Assembly (NCBI GenBank): GCA_035772735.1
Contig: JASDFA010000018.1
Coordinates: 60,976,001 to 61,040,000, forward strand
DNA: 64,000 nt
DNA from: Datura wrightii
Lineage: Eukaryota; Streptophyta; Magnoliopsida; Solanales; Solanaceae
Reading direction: 5' to 3'
Below, in pieces: positions 35,147 to 45,294 of the stretch. The notes under the pieces are model-generated. The model saw nothing but the letters and a program-made list of their open reading frames with translations, was not told where the DNA came from and made no database searches. A program made the translations under genes and the position numbers. Position 1 is the stretch's first letter. Each line of letters begins with the position of its first letter.

Positions 35147-36377
35147 ATGGCATCGAAAGGAAAGAAGGTGGTTGTTGCAGATCCAAGTGTCAAGAGAGCT
35201 AGAAAAGGCGAAACGGGGGCTAGTTCTTCGACTTCCAAACTGGCCCCGCGAGGAGATTTGGAGCAAAAGTGGTAGAGCCTCATGGGCTTACTTGGTTCAA
35301 CACTAAAAAATAAGCCATGTATGCACCTGAGTTTCCGATAGATGAGGGCTACTTGGCACTTGAGTTCCCGGCCATTCGGGACAAGATACAAGAGTTGGGA
35401 GCTAGTTATATCTTTAATGAGCTGGAGAGGTCCGACCCTACTTTGGTGAGGGAGTTCTATGCAAATTAGGATACTTCATGTAGAGAGAGAACTAAGGTAA
35501 ATATGAAAGGTCAAGGGGTGCGATTCATAGCTAAAAGGTTTAATACCTTCCTAGAGACACCTACAGTAGATGTTTTTGAGTATTTCATCTTGTTGGAGAA
35601 GCCTCCATATAGAGACATCCGTCACATATTATATGGTGAGAAATCATCCGCCCGTAGGGCGAGTGATCATAATGGTACTCATTCCATATTGGCTTTTGCT
35701 TATTTGAAAAGGGAGGCAAAGGTATGGGTGAAGTTGGTGTGTGCTTTCTTTCTCCCTGGGACACATATGACAGAAGTAACTTGAGAGTGAATTGTCTTGG
35801 TATACATGCTGATGAAGGGAATACCGATAAACTTTGGTGTTGTGATTCATGATAATATGAGAAGATAACGAGACAATTATATATGAAAATATTGTCACGA
35901 CAGTCTCTTGACTATGTTCTTGAGGGAGGCATGTTTGAGGAGGATGATGCATACCTTTTCTTACCTTTGGCAGGACACCTGGCTGTAAAGATGATAGGCA
36001 TCACAAACGTGAAAGAGACTGTCCCTTCCATAGGCCCTCTTCTTACTATAGCTGATCGACAAGCCTAGAATGAGAGTTGGCAGGGTCATATATTTAGGAT
36101 GGTGGAATTATAGCTAAAGCTAAGAGGTCGACATGCCACTGCAGAGGAAATGACAACTTTAAAGGCACGGTACCAGCTCACGGAGGGTGCTATGTTGATG
36201 TGCCGAGTGAGCTCAGCTTTTGAGGAGCCTCTTGATTATGAGGAGGCCATAGTCCTTACTATCAGTGTTCATGACTTAGATATGGATGAGGAGGATGATG
36301 CTACCATGGGCGCCATGCAGGTTGATGGCAAAGATGATGATGAGGATGAGGAGTACAATCTTGAGGATGATGCTTAG
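35147..36377 (+). pseudogene. E extra ORF (Athila ORF1-like)
   Basis: Starts MASKGKKVVVADPSVKRARKGE, a basic N terminus, after a TTAG acceptor-like site. The domain hallmarks are REFYAN, EYFILLEKPPYRDIRHILYGE, YLKREAKVWVKLVCAFFLPGTHM and, at the end, an acidic tail (DEEDDATMG, KDDDEDEEYNLEDDA). It is broken by stops (35275, the Trp after REFYAN at about 35467, near 35782) and by at least one frameshift, since the start and final stop are not in register. It has the same protein architecture as the B copies but is clearly diverged. Confidence 0.72.
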
Positions 36378-36852
36378 CGACCTAGAAAGTTCCTTTTCTC
36401 TCTATTTATGATATGATTGTTTATGCACTGAGGATAGTGCACCTTTTTAAGTGTGGGGTGGAGGAAAGATAGATTCCTATTGTTCTTTGATTGATGTATT
36501 TGCAGTAGGTCATAGAATTATTATGTCATTCCTCATAATAGTAGCTTGATGATTCATAGATCATGGCTTGTAATAGCTAGTATGGTGATGTTGACTTGTA
36601 TGCCTGGGATATTTTGACTTGTTGTTTGTCTTGACTATGTTATGTTTGGTTGCTTTATCTTGAAGTCATTTTTTTTGTTTTTTTTGGTTTTGTTTGAGTC
36701 ATTGTAGTCATAGAGTAATGATGTTTTCCTATGATAGATGGATGACAACCGTTTTAAAGGAAGTTTCATCACATTTTTTTATTTTTTATGATTTAGTCAT
36801 AGAACATCAACTTGTATGCTTGTTGATATTCTACTTAGCTCCTATGCTGGAG
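36378..36852 (+). other. E 3' UTR, truncated
   Basis: Holds a polypurine-tract-like motif (36449-36469) 70 bp after the ORF stop and the conserved hairpin with TTCC/GGAA ends (36726-36762). It is cut at about 36852, where F LTR sequence begins. Confidence 0.65.
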
Positions 36853-38360
36853 TAAATACGAGTTATACATTATATAGAAGTCTCATATGTTGTATGTCTG
36901 TAGTTCAGTTCTCATTTCTATGTATATGACAAATAACTCCAAGTTCCTAGTTATAATTTTCATGTTTTCCTGCAAATAATTCAAATGAATTAAGAACTAT
37001 ATGTGCTTATCTATATGATAAATTTGGAAATGAAATTCCAAGTATAGTTGTCGATACAGGTAAAGGGACCACCTAGAAAGTAGTATATATTTGTAGTTCC
37101 CAGATGTTAAAGAATTGTGTAAAAATGAGCTCTATGTGTTTCTATCCAAGTAATATGTTAAATTGGTAGGATTATTTGTAGGACATTGTTTGTAAGCCTA
37201 CAAAAGTTCTTATGTTGTCTAAACCTCTTGAAGGTCCTTCAAGTAACTGAGTTGACCTTTTCATGTATAATTTGAATGCTTTACGTGATATATATGCATA
37301 TTTTCTAGCTTTACATGATATGGGTGCTCCCTTGCATTTATGGGTTACAAAAGAGGCCTATTCCGGTCACAGATTTAACATTTGCCATTTATATGTCATA
37401 CGTGTTAAATTGACTCAATATAAGCCATATCGTCCCTATTTATGATTATGATTGAGACTTATTTTTATTTTACCCCGGTGTGGTACATTGGCTAGAGATA
37501 TTTTTATTTTACCCTGATGTGGTACATCGGCTAGAGATATTTTTATTTGACCTCGGTGTAGCACATCGACTGGAGATATTTTTATTTTACCCCGATTTGG
37601 TACATCGGCTGAAGATATTTTTATTTTTTCTTGATTTGGTGGACCGGATGGACGAATTTTATATATGGATTTATGGTTGGCTGGTTGCTGGCATTACAGT
37701 TATAGTTTTCTAGTGCATTACTTGGTTGCATTTGCACTTCAGTATAGACTTATTGTCAGGTTTTAGTTTCCAGGATTCCAGGTAGTTAATATTCCTTATT
37801 TCTGGCTTAGTTATCATTGTTATCTTACATGTTTATAGTTTTCTACCTTACATAGTAGTATATTTCATTCGTATTGACGTCCCTTCCCCTGGGCACCTGC
37901 ATTCGTGCCGTAGGTGCAGCTACAGGTCGGGATTGCCAGTTGCAGTAGCAGTTCGTGAGATTTGTGGATGTGTTGGTATGCTCCTTTCTTTCTGGAGCTA
38001 AGACTAGTTTTGTTTTAGTTAGAGTTTTGAGATGAATTTATTGGTAGGTCGGAGCCCTGTTCCGTCCATCAGTCTGTTTACTCTTTAGAGGCTTTGTAGA
38101 CCTAGTGTGTACAACAGTATTTAGTTTGTGGCCTTGTTGGCTTTTTGTTGTTTAGTTTAACTTACTAATAGCTCTGTTTGCATTTCAGTTGTTTACCCTA
38201 TATTGTTGAGACATTATGGGTCCATTTTGTGCTCCAGTTGATTGTGATAGGTGGCCTGGATGGCCGAAGTATTATAGTTACAGATATCATATATCCGGAT
38301 TCCTAGTCAGTCAGGTATGGGGAGCCAATCACGCCCTTCCCCCAGTTTTGGGGCATGACA
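36853..38360 (+). repeat. F LTR-a, 5'-truncated
   Basis: Matches the last 1.6 kb of LTR-c (from about 50510). It ends TTTTGGGGCATGACA beside the primer site. Homology starts at TAAATACGAGTT, so about 2.5 kb of the LTR start is missing. Confidence 0.85.
37461..37665 (+). repeat. 39-bp minisatellite in F LTR-a
   Basis: About five units around TTTTTATTTTACCC and TGGTACATCGGCTAGAGATA. Because 39 is a multiple of three, the frame stays open and gives a false repetitive peptide (HRLEIFLFYP). Confidence 0.85.
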
Positions 38361-39853
38361 GACTTGGTATTAGAGCAAAGTCATATCCTAGGGAGTCCAC
38401 AAGCCATGTCTAGTAGAGTCTTGCTTATAGGTATGTTGTGCAGCATAATTATAATTAGGAGGCTACTGGGCATTTAGGGGTTGTATCACTTTGTTCATTA
38501 ATAGATCGTGCTATAAAACAATGATGTAAGGGTTGTTTGAAATCTAAATTGTGCTTATGCTTTAGAATTCAATTTGAGTAAGGAAGATGGATATGAGATT
38601 TATTGACACTGATGCTTGAAAGGGTCCTAGTCGCTCGCTTGTCGATCGAGAACTAGATTAGAGGCTCAAAGCGTGTTTCCCATTCCTCTACCCATAGTTC
38701 CTCCATGTTCCAGTCGGAATTACTGTGGGAAGCGATTTAGCCCCTCCTATTGTTTCAGATTCAGTAGAGCGAAGAGAATGTAGAGTTATTGATCCTTCAT
38801 CACCTGCTGTACCTTCAAGTATATCAAAGGGATGAGATTTTGAGAAAGCATTTTAGATGTTAGCCCGAGCAGTGACATTTCAAAATAAATAGTTAAAATT
38901 AATGGTAGGGTTGAGGGAAACTTTTGAGAGCTCTAGTGCCCATTTCGAACCTAAATCCCTTAGCCTTCACGAATCTGTACTTACCACGAGAACTTCGATG
39001 GGTTCGAGCTAATAAGGTTTTGTACCTAGAGCAGGGCAGCATGAGTATTCGCGAATATAGTCTCATGTTTAATTCTTTTGCCTAATATTTTTTAGATAGA
39101 GTGCACGATACGAGGGATAGAGTATATCGATTGTATTAAGTTTTGGACCTTATTTGGTTCGAGAGTGTTTAGGAATGTCTACCCTGACAAAAATATCTAT
39201 TGCTTGGATGCTAGAGTTTGCTAAAATGACGGACGATTTGATTCACCATCTCCCGAGTAATGATAAGGTAGTGGAACAGAGTAAGGAAACTAGGTCGATA
39301 GGACTATTTAAGGACCCTCATAGTGCTTGGAGACCCCGGCCAACTAGACATTTAGTTTCTCCTTGAGATTTAGTCTCTACTTTGTCCCTAGATTAGACTA
39401 CAATTTCTTTTAGCCCCCATTTCCAAGATAGGCAGTGATAGGGCGTGGTAAAAGCAAAGGTGAAAGAGAAACTTCCAGTTTGACATTTATTCTACATGTT
39501 AAGTGGTTAAGTTATGATTTTCACTTTTTTTTCTGTGATATTTCCTAATGGTATGAATAGAAAGGCAGTATTGGAGTAAAACATAACTCCCATGTTATTT
39601 TATTAATTTGCTTAGGGTTAGAAAAGTTACCAATTTTATGGTACTAAAGCATGTCTAGCATACGTCAGACAAATAGATGGAGTTGAGTAAGAACAGTTTG
39701 ATAAGCGGCAATAGAAAGAGGATGTGCTGACAAAAAATGGAATGTATATTTATGACACAAGGCAAGGAAAATTTAAAGATGTCATGGCTAAAGTTACGGC
39801 TACCGAGGTATAACCCTCATTCGAGGTCGAATGATTTTAAGTGGAGGGGAGGA
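38361..39853 (+). pseudogene. F internal region 1: gag remnant without pol
   Basis: 1493 bp. The tRNA-Met primer site (38365-38376, TGGTATTAGAGC, one mismatch) starts 4 nt after the LTR. A degenerate gag is visible: FIDTDAxKGPSRSL, QGSMSIREYSLMFNSFA (about 39025-39085), ECLGMSTLTKISIAWMLEFAKMTDDLI. No protease, RT or integrase was found. It ends with CATTCGA/TCGAATG (39818-39833) and a purine tract up to 39853. Its length equals that of internal region 2. Confidence 0.75.
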
Positions 39854-40311
39854 TGTTACACCCTGAAATTTTTTTTGATGATTATTTGATGGTTATATGT
39901 CATATTAAGGTAATTATGGGTTGTAAGTTGTCCATAGGTGAGGAGGTAAACACGTGCAAACAAAAAAGCGAAGAGTATGTGAAGTTTGTAAATAAGGGTC
40001 CACTTTAAATGGAAATATCCCCAAATATATAATGATTCAGAGGTCCTATAACATATCAAATGAAAGTTATTTGAGTCTAATTTACAGTGAAAAAAACCGC
40101 TCATCAACCGAAGTTCGGAGTAAAAAGTTATGCTCGTTTCAAGACAGCACTGTCGGTTGGAAAAGTGCCCATGCGCGCGGGCGCCGAGATAGGCAGGCAG
40201 CTGCCACGCGCGCGCGAGGGCATGTCGCATGAACGCTGCATGCGGGCGCCGCCCAAACCTTGTCCATCCTGCCTATATGAAGTAATATCGAGCTAGAAAG
40301 CTCATTTCTAC
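39854..40311 (+). repeat. F LTR-b, left piece
   Basis: Begins TGTTACACCCTG like LTR-c (48004). It holds the GC-rich promoter region and TATA-like CTATATGA at 40273-40280. It is broken at 40311 by B3. Confidence 0.85.
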
Positions 40312-41700
40312 TGATCTTGGGAAAATTTATATGCCCAAGTGATACTCAAAGGTGCCATTTTAGCCTTGTTTATCTATCAATGTTTATACGTTCTCATGTG
40401 ATTGATAATAAAATGTGAATTTATACCAACATGATTAGCATTGTTTTGCAGGTGAAATATAATTTTGGGAAGCTAAAATGCGTGTTGGGAGAGATTGGGG
40501 TTGGACTCGGATGTTAGCAAGGGAAAAAGCATTTGAAGGCACAAATTAAAGGGGCTCCGCGATGGAGCCGTGTCACGCTAGCATCGTGGATGCCTTCTGC
40601 CTGGATAGGGATTTTTTGCCAAAATCCAGTGAGGGTGCGCGTTGGGGCCGTGGCACGTTGGCCTAGCCCCGCGTTGCACGTCGTGCCACATTGGGCCTTA
40701 TTACCTGGATAATCAATTTCAAGGAAGGGCCCGCGTCAGTGGCGTGTCACGGAGGCAGTGCTCCGCGATGCACTCCGTGACACGTTTCTTGTTATTCCGG
40801 GAAAAATTCCCACTAGTATAAATAGAACACTTAGGTTCATTTTTAATAATTCTGACTTGGTGGAGCAAGAACGTGGGTTACAGGCAGTTGAGGGGACGAA
40901 ATTGTCAGGGTTTTTCTCTATCTCCTTCTTCTTTAATTCAATTGCTTGTAAGTTTAACACTCATTTAACGATATTTAATCCACAAATGAGTGGCTAATTC
41001 CTCTTCTTGCTGAGGTTAAGAACAATTGTATTGAAATGTAGTTACTGATCAATTGGGTTTTTCATCTTTTCTTCCATGGTTGTTCTATTGATTCTTGTTC
41101 TTACTGCATTAATGTGTGGCGAACGTTAATGTATATCTAAAAAGTCCGGTTTCACTCGAGAGAGTAAGAAATTAGAAAGTTGTGAATCAATAGGATATGA
41201 TCTTTTCTTAGTTTGGAAAAATTGAGAATTGATTTACCTTCACGATAGAAATATACCTGAAAGTCGTATTAGTCAATTAAGGAATCGGTTTTGTATGGCT
41301 AGAACATGAATTTCGTTTAATCACAGAAATTTAGGTGGACGGTTCATGATTCTTAAGTTGGGTTAAATACGAGAGTTTTAATCCATTAGCAATAATTCTT
41401 GACTAGCAACCAGATGAAAGATTAACCAAATTGAATTGATAATTAGCTTCTTTACATGTTCATTTAACCTCAGCATGCTCATATTCATAGTTCAGACTCA
41501 AATTGTATATTCGTTTATAATTAGCATAAAAGTAGAATCCAAAGTACCAAACTCTTCTTCACACTGTTGTCTGCATTTTTAGAGTTAAAGTATAGTGACA
41601 CTTAAGTAGATTGTACCTTAGCCCAGTCCCTGTGGGATCGATACTTGGCTTACTCAAGCCACTTTACTACTTGTTCGACCACGTGCACTTGCGTGTAGTT
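40312..41700 (+). repeat. B3 5' LTR
   Basis: Begins TGATCTTGGG. The first 30 bases can fold (CTTGGG/CCCAAG, 40316-40339). It ends near TGCACTTGCGTGTAGTT, about 25 bases before the LTR end inferred from B2. Confidence 0.87.
40743..40825 (+). promoter_or_regulatory. B3 5' LTR promoter: hairpin and TATA box
   Basis: Perfect 12-bp inverted repeat CGTGTCACGGAG (40743-40754, 40773-40784), a 32-nt gap, then TATAAATAG (40817-40825). This and the 3' LTR are the cleanest copies of the arrangement. Confidence 0.8.
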
Positions 41701-42286
41701 AAATACCACTTAAATTCAATTGAATTATTGTTGATTGATGTTCGGAGTAACGGTGTGATTGCTTGAACTTGATAATTACATAGCTTAATCGAATTTTTGA
41801 TTAAATCATAGCTAGGGCTTGACTTTGTGTTTGAAATGGAAAAATTCATGCTGGGTTGTACATGTTGGGTGAGATAAGTCGATTGTGCTAACTGTGACTA
41901 TGCTAAAAGACCAACGAATTCTTGGATTAAGAAAATATTGCAAATTGCAAGAAATGGGTGACTTGTATAGGATCATGTAGTTAAAATTTTTCATTTGTTT
42001 TTCCTTGCTAAGTGCTATGGGATAAAATGTTATCGATAGGTAAGGATTGTGGTTAGCTGTACGAAGTTTGAGTAGTACATGGAATGTATACCGCTGAATT
42101 CTCCCAAGGCACTAAGCATATTTGTTATGTTTTGTTGTTTTTTTGTGTAAATAAGTACGATCTTGCCTTAATGTTGTAATTTTGGCTAAAGACGAAGTGT
42201 GGGGTAGCCTAGCTTAAACCAAACTTAGTCGAAGCTAACTTTAATTGGCTTAACATTGAACTGGCCTGTTTGGTTTGACAGGAACA
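41701..42286 (+). other. B3 leader of the extra ORF
   Basis: Matches the B2 region 58366-58960 inverted. It contains a polypurine-tract-like motif at 42194-42207 and ends TTTGACAG just before the ATG, a splice-acceptor-like site. No gene. Confidence 0.65.
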
Positions 42287-43507
42287 ATGGCAAGCAGGCA
42301 AGACAAGGGAAAAGGCGCATCAACATCTGGCACCGAAAGAAAAAGAATCAGACTGGGCACAGCAGTCCCAGCAGCACCAGCGGTTCCACGCGGCCAACGC
42401 CGTCAATATGGAACCAGGTGGGTGACAGAGGAGGGGAAGAAATGGTACGCAAAGCACAAGGAGATCAAGTACTTCCCCGAGGAACACATAGCAAGGGAAC
42501 CGTTGGCACAGGAGTTCCCCAGGATTGTCCATAGGATCGAGGCAGCTGGGCTGAACTTCATCTTTGAAGAGCCCAAGGAATGCAACTTGCACTTGATTTG
42601 GGAATTCTACGCCAACTAGAACCCGACCCTCAGAAGTCACACCATCAAAATAAGGGGGCAAATAGTGACTTTTGAGCCCTACCACCTCAATGTTATCCTA
42701 GGGGCGTGGGACACAGACACCCATGTGCTTCGACAGCTGAATATCACTCCACCATATGCGGACATCAGACGCACTTTGTGTGGAACTCGATCAACAGCTC
42801 GGTGGAGCAGACATAAGGAGAGGGGCTACCATCAGACCTTGCCTTACTCACAGATGAACAGGGAAGCCAGGATATGGCTGAAGATTGTTTGTTCCTGCCT
42901 AATCCCGGGGGTGCATATGATGGATGTAACACGGGATCGTGTATGCTTGGTGTACGCCCTGATGAAAGGGCTGGAGATCAATGTGGGGGCGGTGATTATC
43001 TTCGCCATGAAGAGAGCCCGTTTGCACCAAGGGCACATATACGGATTTGGTGGACTACTCACCACGTTCCTTAGGGGCCTAGATATTGAGGAAGAGGCCC
43101 TTGACTACATCCTGCAGATGGAGCGGCGGGCCTTAGATGTCACTAAAACTAAGGCACCCGACACCACCCACGGGCCAGTTCTTACACTAGCCGAGCGACA
43201 TGCTCGGGATGATCAGTACATGGCTCGCATGTACGGGATGTAGAAGCTCCAGCTACGAATAGGCGGGAGGCCGGCAACAGAAGAGGAGTTGTGGCAGCTC
43301 GAGCTAGACTACCCTTTTGGCGAAAATGCCAGGGCTCTATGCCGAGTGGGGCCAGCTTTTGTAGAGCCCACGGATGATGATGTCCCCACAGATGAGGAGA
43401 CACGTCGTGAGGACTCCGATGTTGAGTCCGATGATGACAATGGGGGCGATTCAGACATGGGAGATGAGGCAGCAGCAACTGATGAAGAAGTGGAGTATTT
43501 TGATTGA
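42287..43507 (+). pseudogene. B3 extra ORF (Athila ORF1-like)
   Basis: 407 codons, ATG at 42287, stop at 43507. In frame throughout, interrupted by two stops only: TAG replacing the Trp after EFYAN (about 42618) and TAG in place of Gln after YGM (about 43241). Basic N terminus (ERKRIRLG), central motifs TFEPYHLNVILGA, RRTLCGTRS, YSQMNREARIWLKIV, GFGGLLTTFLRGLDIEEEAL, and a long Asp/Glu-rich tail ending VEYFD. No membrane segment or signal peptide. Same length as B2. Its function is unknown, and the position is that of the Athila extra ORF. Confidence 0.8.
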
Positions 43508-45294
43508 TCAGGGAGTTCCGCCACCCATTTTTTTGTGCTATGTTAATTTTTGTGAACACTGGGGACAGTGTTCGATATAAGTGTGGGGTGGGAGTAGTTA
43601 GGTGCTGGTTATGTTGTTGTTTATGTTTCTGTTTTGTTGTCGTGCCTGTGGAAAAATGTTGTGACCCTGTGATTGTGATGTTTCTGTTCCGTATTGGAAT
43701 TAATGTGAAGCTGTTATGTGCCGCTGAATGTTGCTAGCTGATTTTGTACATATTTTTGTTTTATCGAAATGATCAATATTTTTAAAATTTTTTCAATTCT
43801 TGGATTTCTCGGCGTTTGTTTTCGGTTCTTTTACCGAGATTGGTCCCATTGAACCGAAGTCTTAGTTAGTGACCGTTCCCTATGATGGATGGATGAAGAC
43901 CGTCTTAAGGGAAATGTAGTCATTAGGAGTAGATGTTTTCATTTATTTTTCAGTGTTTTCTTTTGTGAGTTGCATCCCATAACCTGTAGTTACTTTATGG
44001 TTGCGGAATTCTGGTTGCGTGTTGTACATCATATTTGAAATGCAAAGGTGATTCATATGAAAGCATGCAACTCTTTAAATATGTTGAGATACCGAGGCCA
44101 TAGAGTCGATTCAGTGTGATTGAGGCTTAATTTTGAATTCTTGTAATCAGCTGATTGAAGAGTCTGTGAATATGTCTTGAATTGAGCATGTGCAATAAGT
44201 GTTGGGTGAGGTTTTGTTTATTCCATGCTATTATGAAATGTCTAGAAGTTGCCTGGTGTGTGTACGATACGAAATGAAGGACGTGTATTGTAGGAAATGA
44301 TGTAGGCATTTCTTTGTTTTTAACCGAAAGTTTCTCTTTTTCATTATTGTACCCACCTTGATTGTACACCCTAGTTAGCCCGTTGAGCCTTTAGCCTATT
44401 ATTTTTTTCTTTTGTCAAAAATGTGTAAACCGAGCTTACCCCTTTCTTTTCATTAGCCGTAAATTTGATCCAAAACACTTCAGCGCTTAAGAAGAGGAAA
44501 TAATTTTCCCAAAGTTTCAAAGAGTGAGAATGGTGAAAAGAAAAGAAAAGCAGAGTGATGAAAGGAAAGAAAAGGTTGAAGGTGCACTTGTTATAAATAA
44601 AATATAATGAAGATGTATGAATAATCTTCGTGATTGAGTCAAGTGTGCTTAATGAGATGGGTCAAAATAAAGACAGACTTCAAGAATGGGAGAATGAAGG
44701 AAGAAACAATGCCCATAAACTTGATGGGATGTATTGAAAAAGCGCTTAAGGATGCTAGTGGCTATTATTGGCTAGCCCAGTATTTACTTGTTCTGTAGCT
44801 TACATTACAACCCGTTAAAGTCCTACGTGATCTTACATCACACTTCCTTATATTAGTGGAGAAATACACTAAAGGCAAGCCTATGGTTCGTGGCATGATG
44901 CTTGTGAATTCTTTTGGGAGAGAGAGCAAAATTGTTTCTATATGCCCTTGCATGTAATCGTTTGAGTTCATGTGATTAAAAAGGGAGAAAATTCTTTTGT
45001 GTTGTGAGGGCACATGCTTGACGAGAGATTAAAATTCGTGTCGGATATCTTGATCAGCTGACTTGCATGAGTTTGCCGATATCGACAGTCGATTCTTGAG
45101 TCTAGGAAGTCTTAATGTGTTGAAGGCCATAGTATTGATAAGACCATACATGTTTTCTTGATGATTTGATGTATTAGATAATCGGTATAACCGTAGCATG
45201 AATTTTCGAACCAAAGTAGCCAGGTTGGGGTGTCAATTGCATGAGGTGTAAGATTCTTGTTCGGGGACGAACAAGGATTTAAGTGTGGGGTAAG
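43508..45294 (+). other. B3 3' UTR and polypurine tract
   Basis: Contains a polypurine-tract-like motif at 43579-43594, the conserved hairpin 43876-43913 (TTCCC/GGGAA), the hairpin CTTGTTCG-GGGA-CGAACAAG at 45256-45275 and the tract AAGTGTGGGGTAAG (45281-45294) at the LTR. Nothing coding is seen. Confidence 0.75.

Noticed and set aside
37480..37713. Repetitive peptide frame (HRLEIFLFYP)
   Set aside because: Produced by the 39-bp minisatellite. The LTR-c array gives shifted frames on both strands.
40140..40296. Small plus-strand frames rich in Arg/Ala at the F LTR-b promoter
   Set aside because: GC-rich promoter repeat. The frames are not kept in LTR-c.
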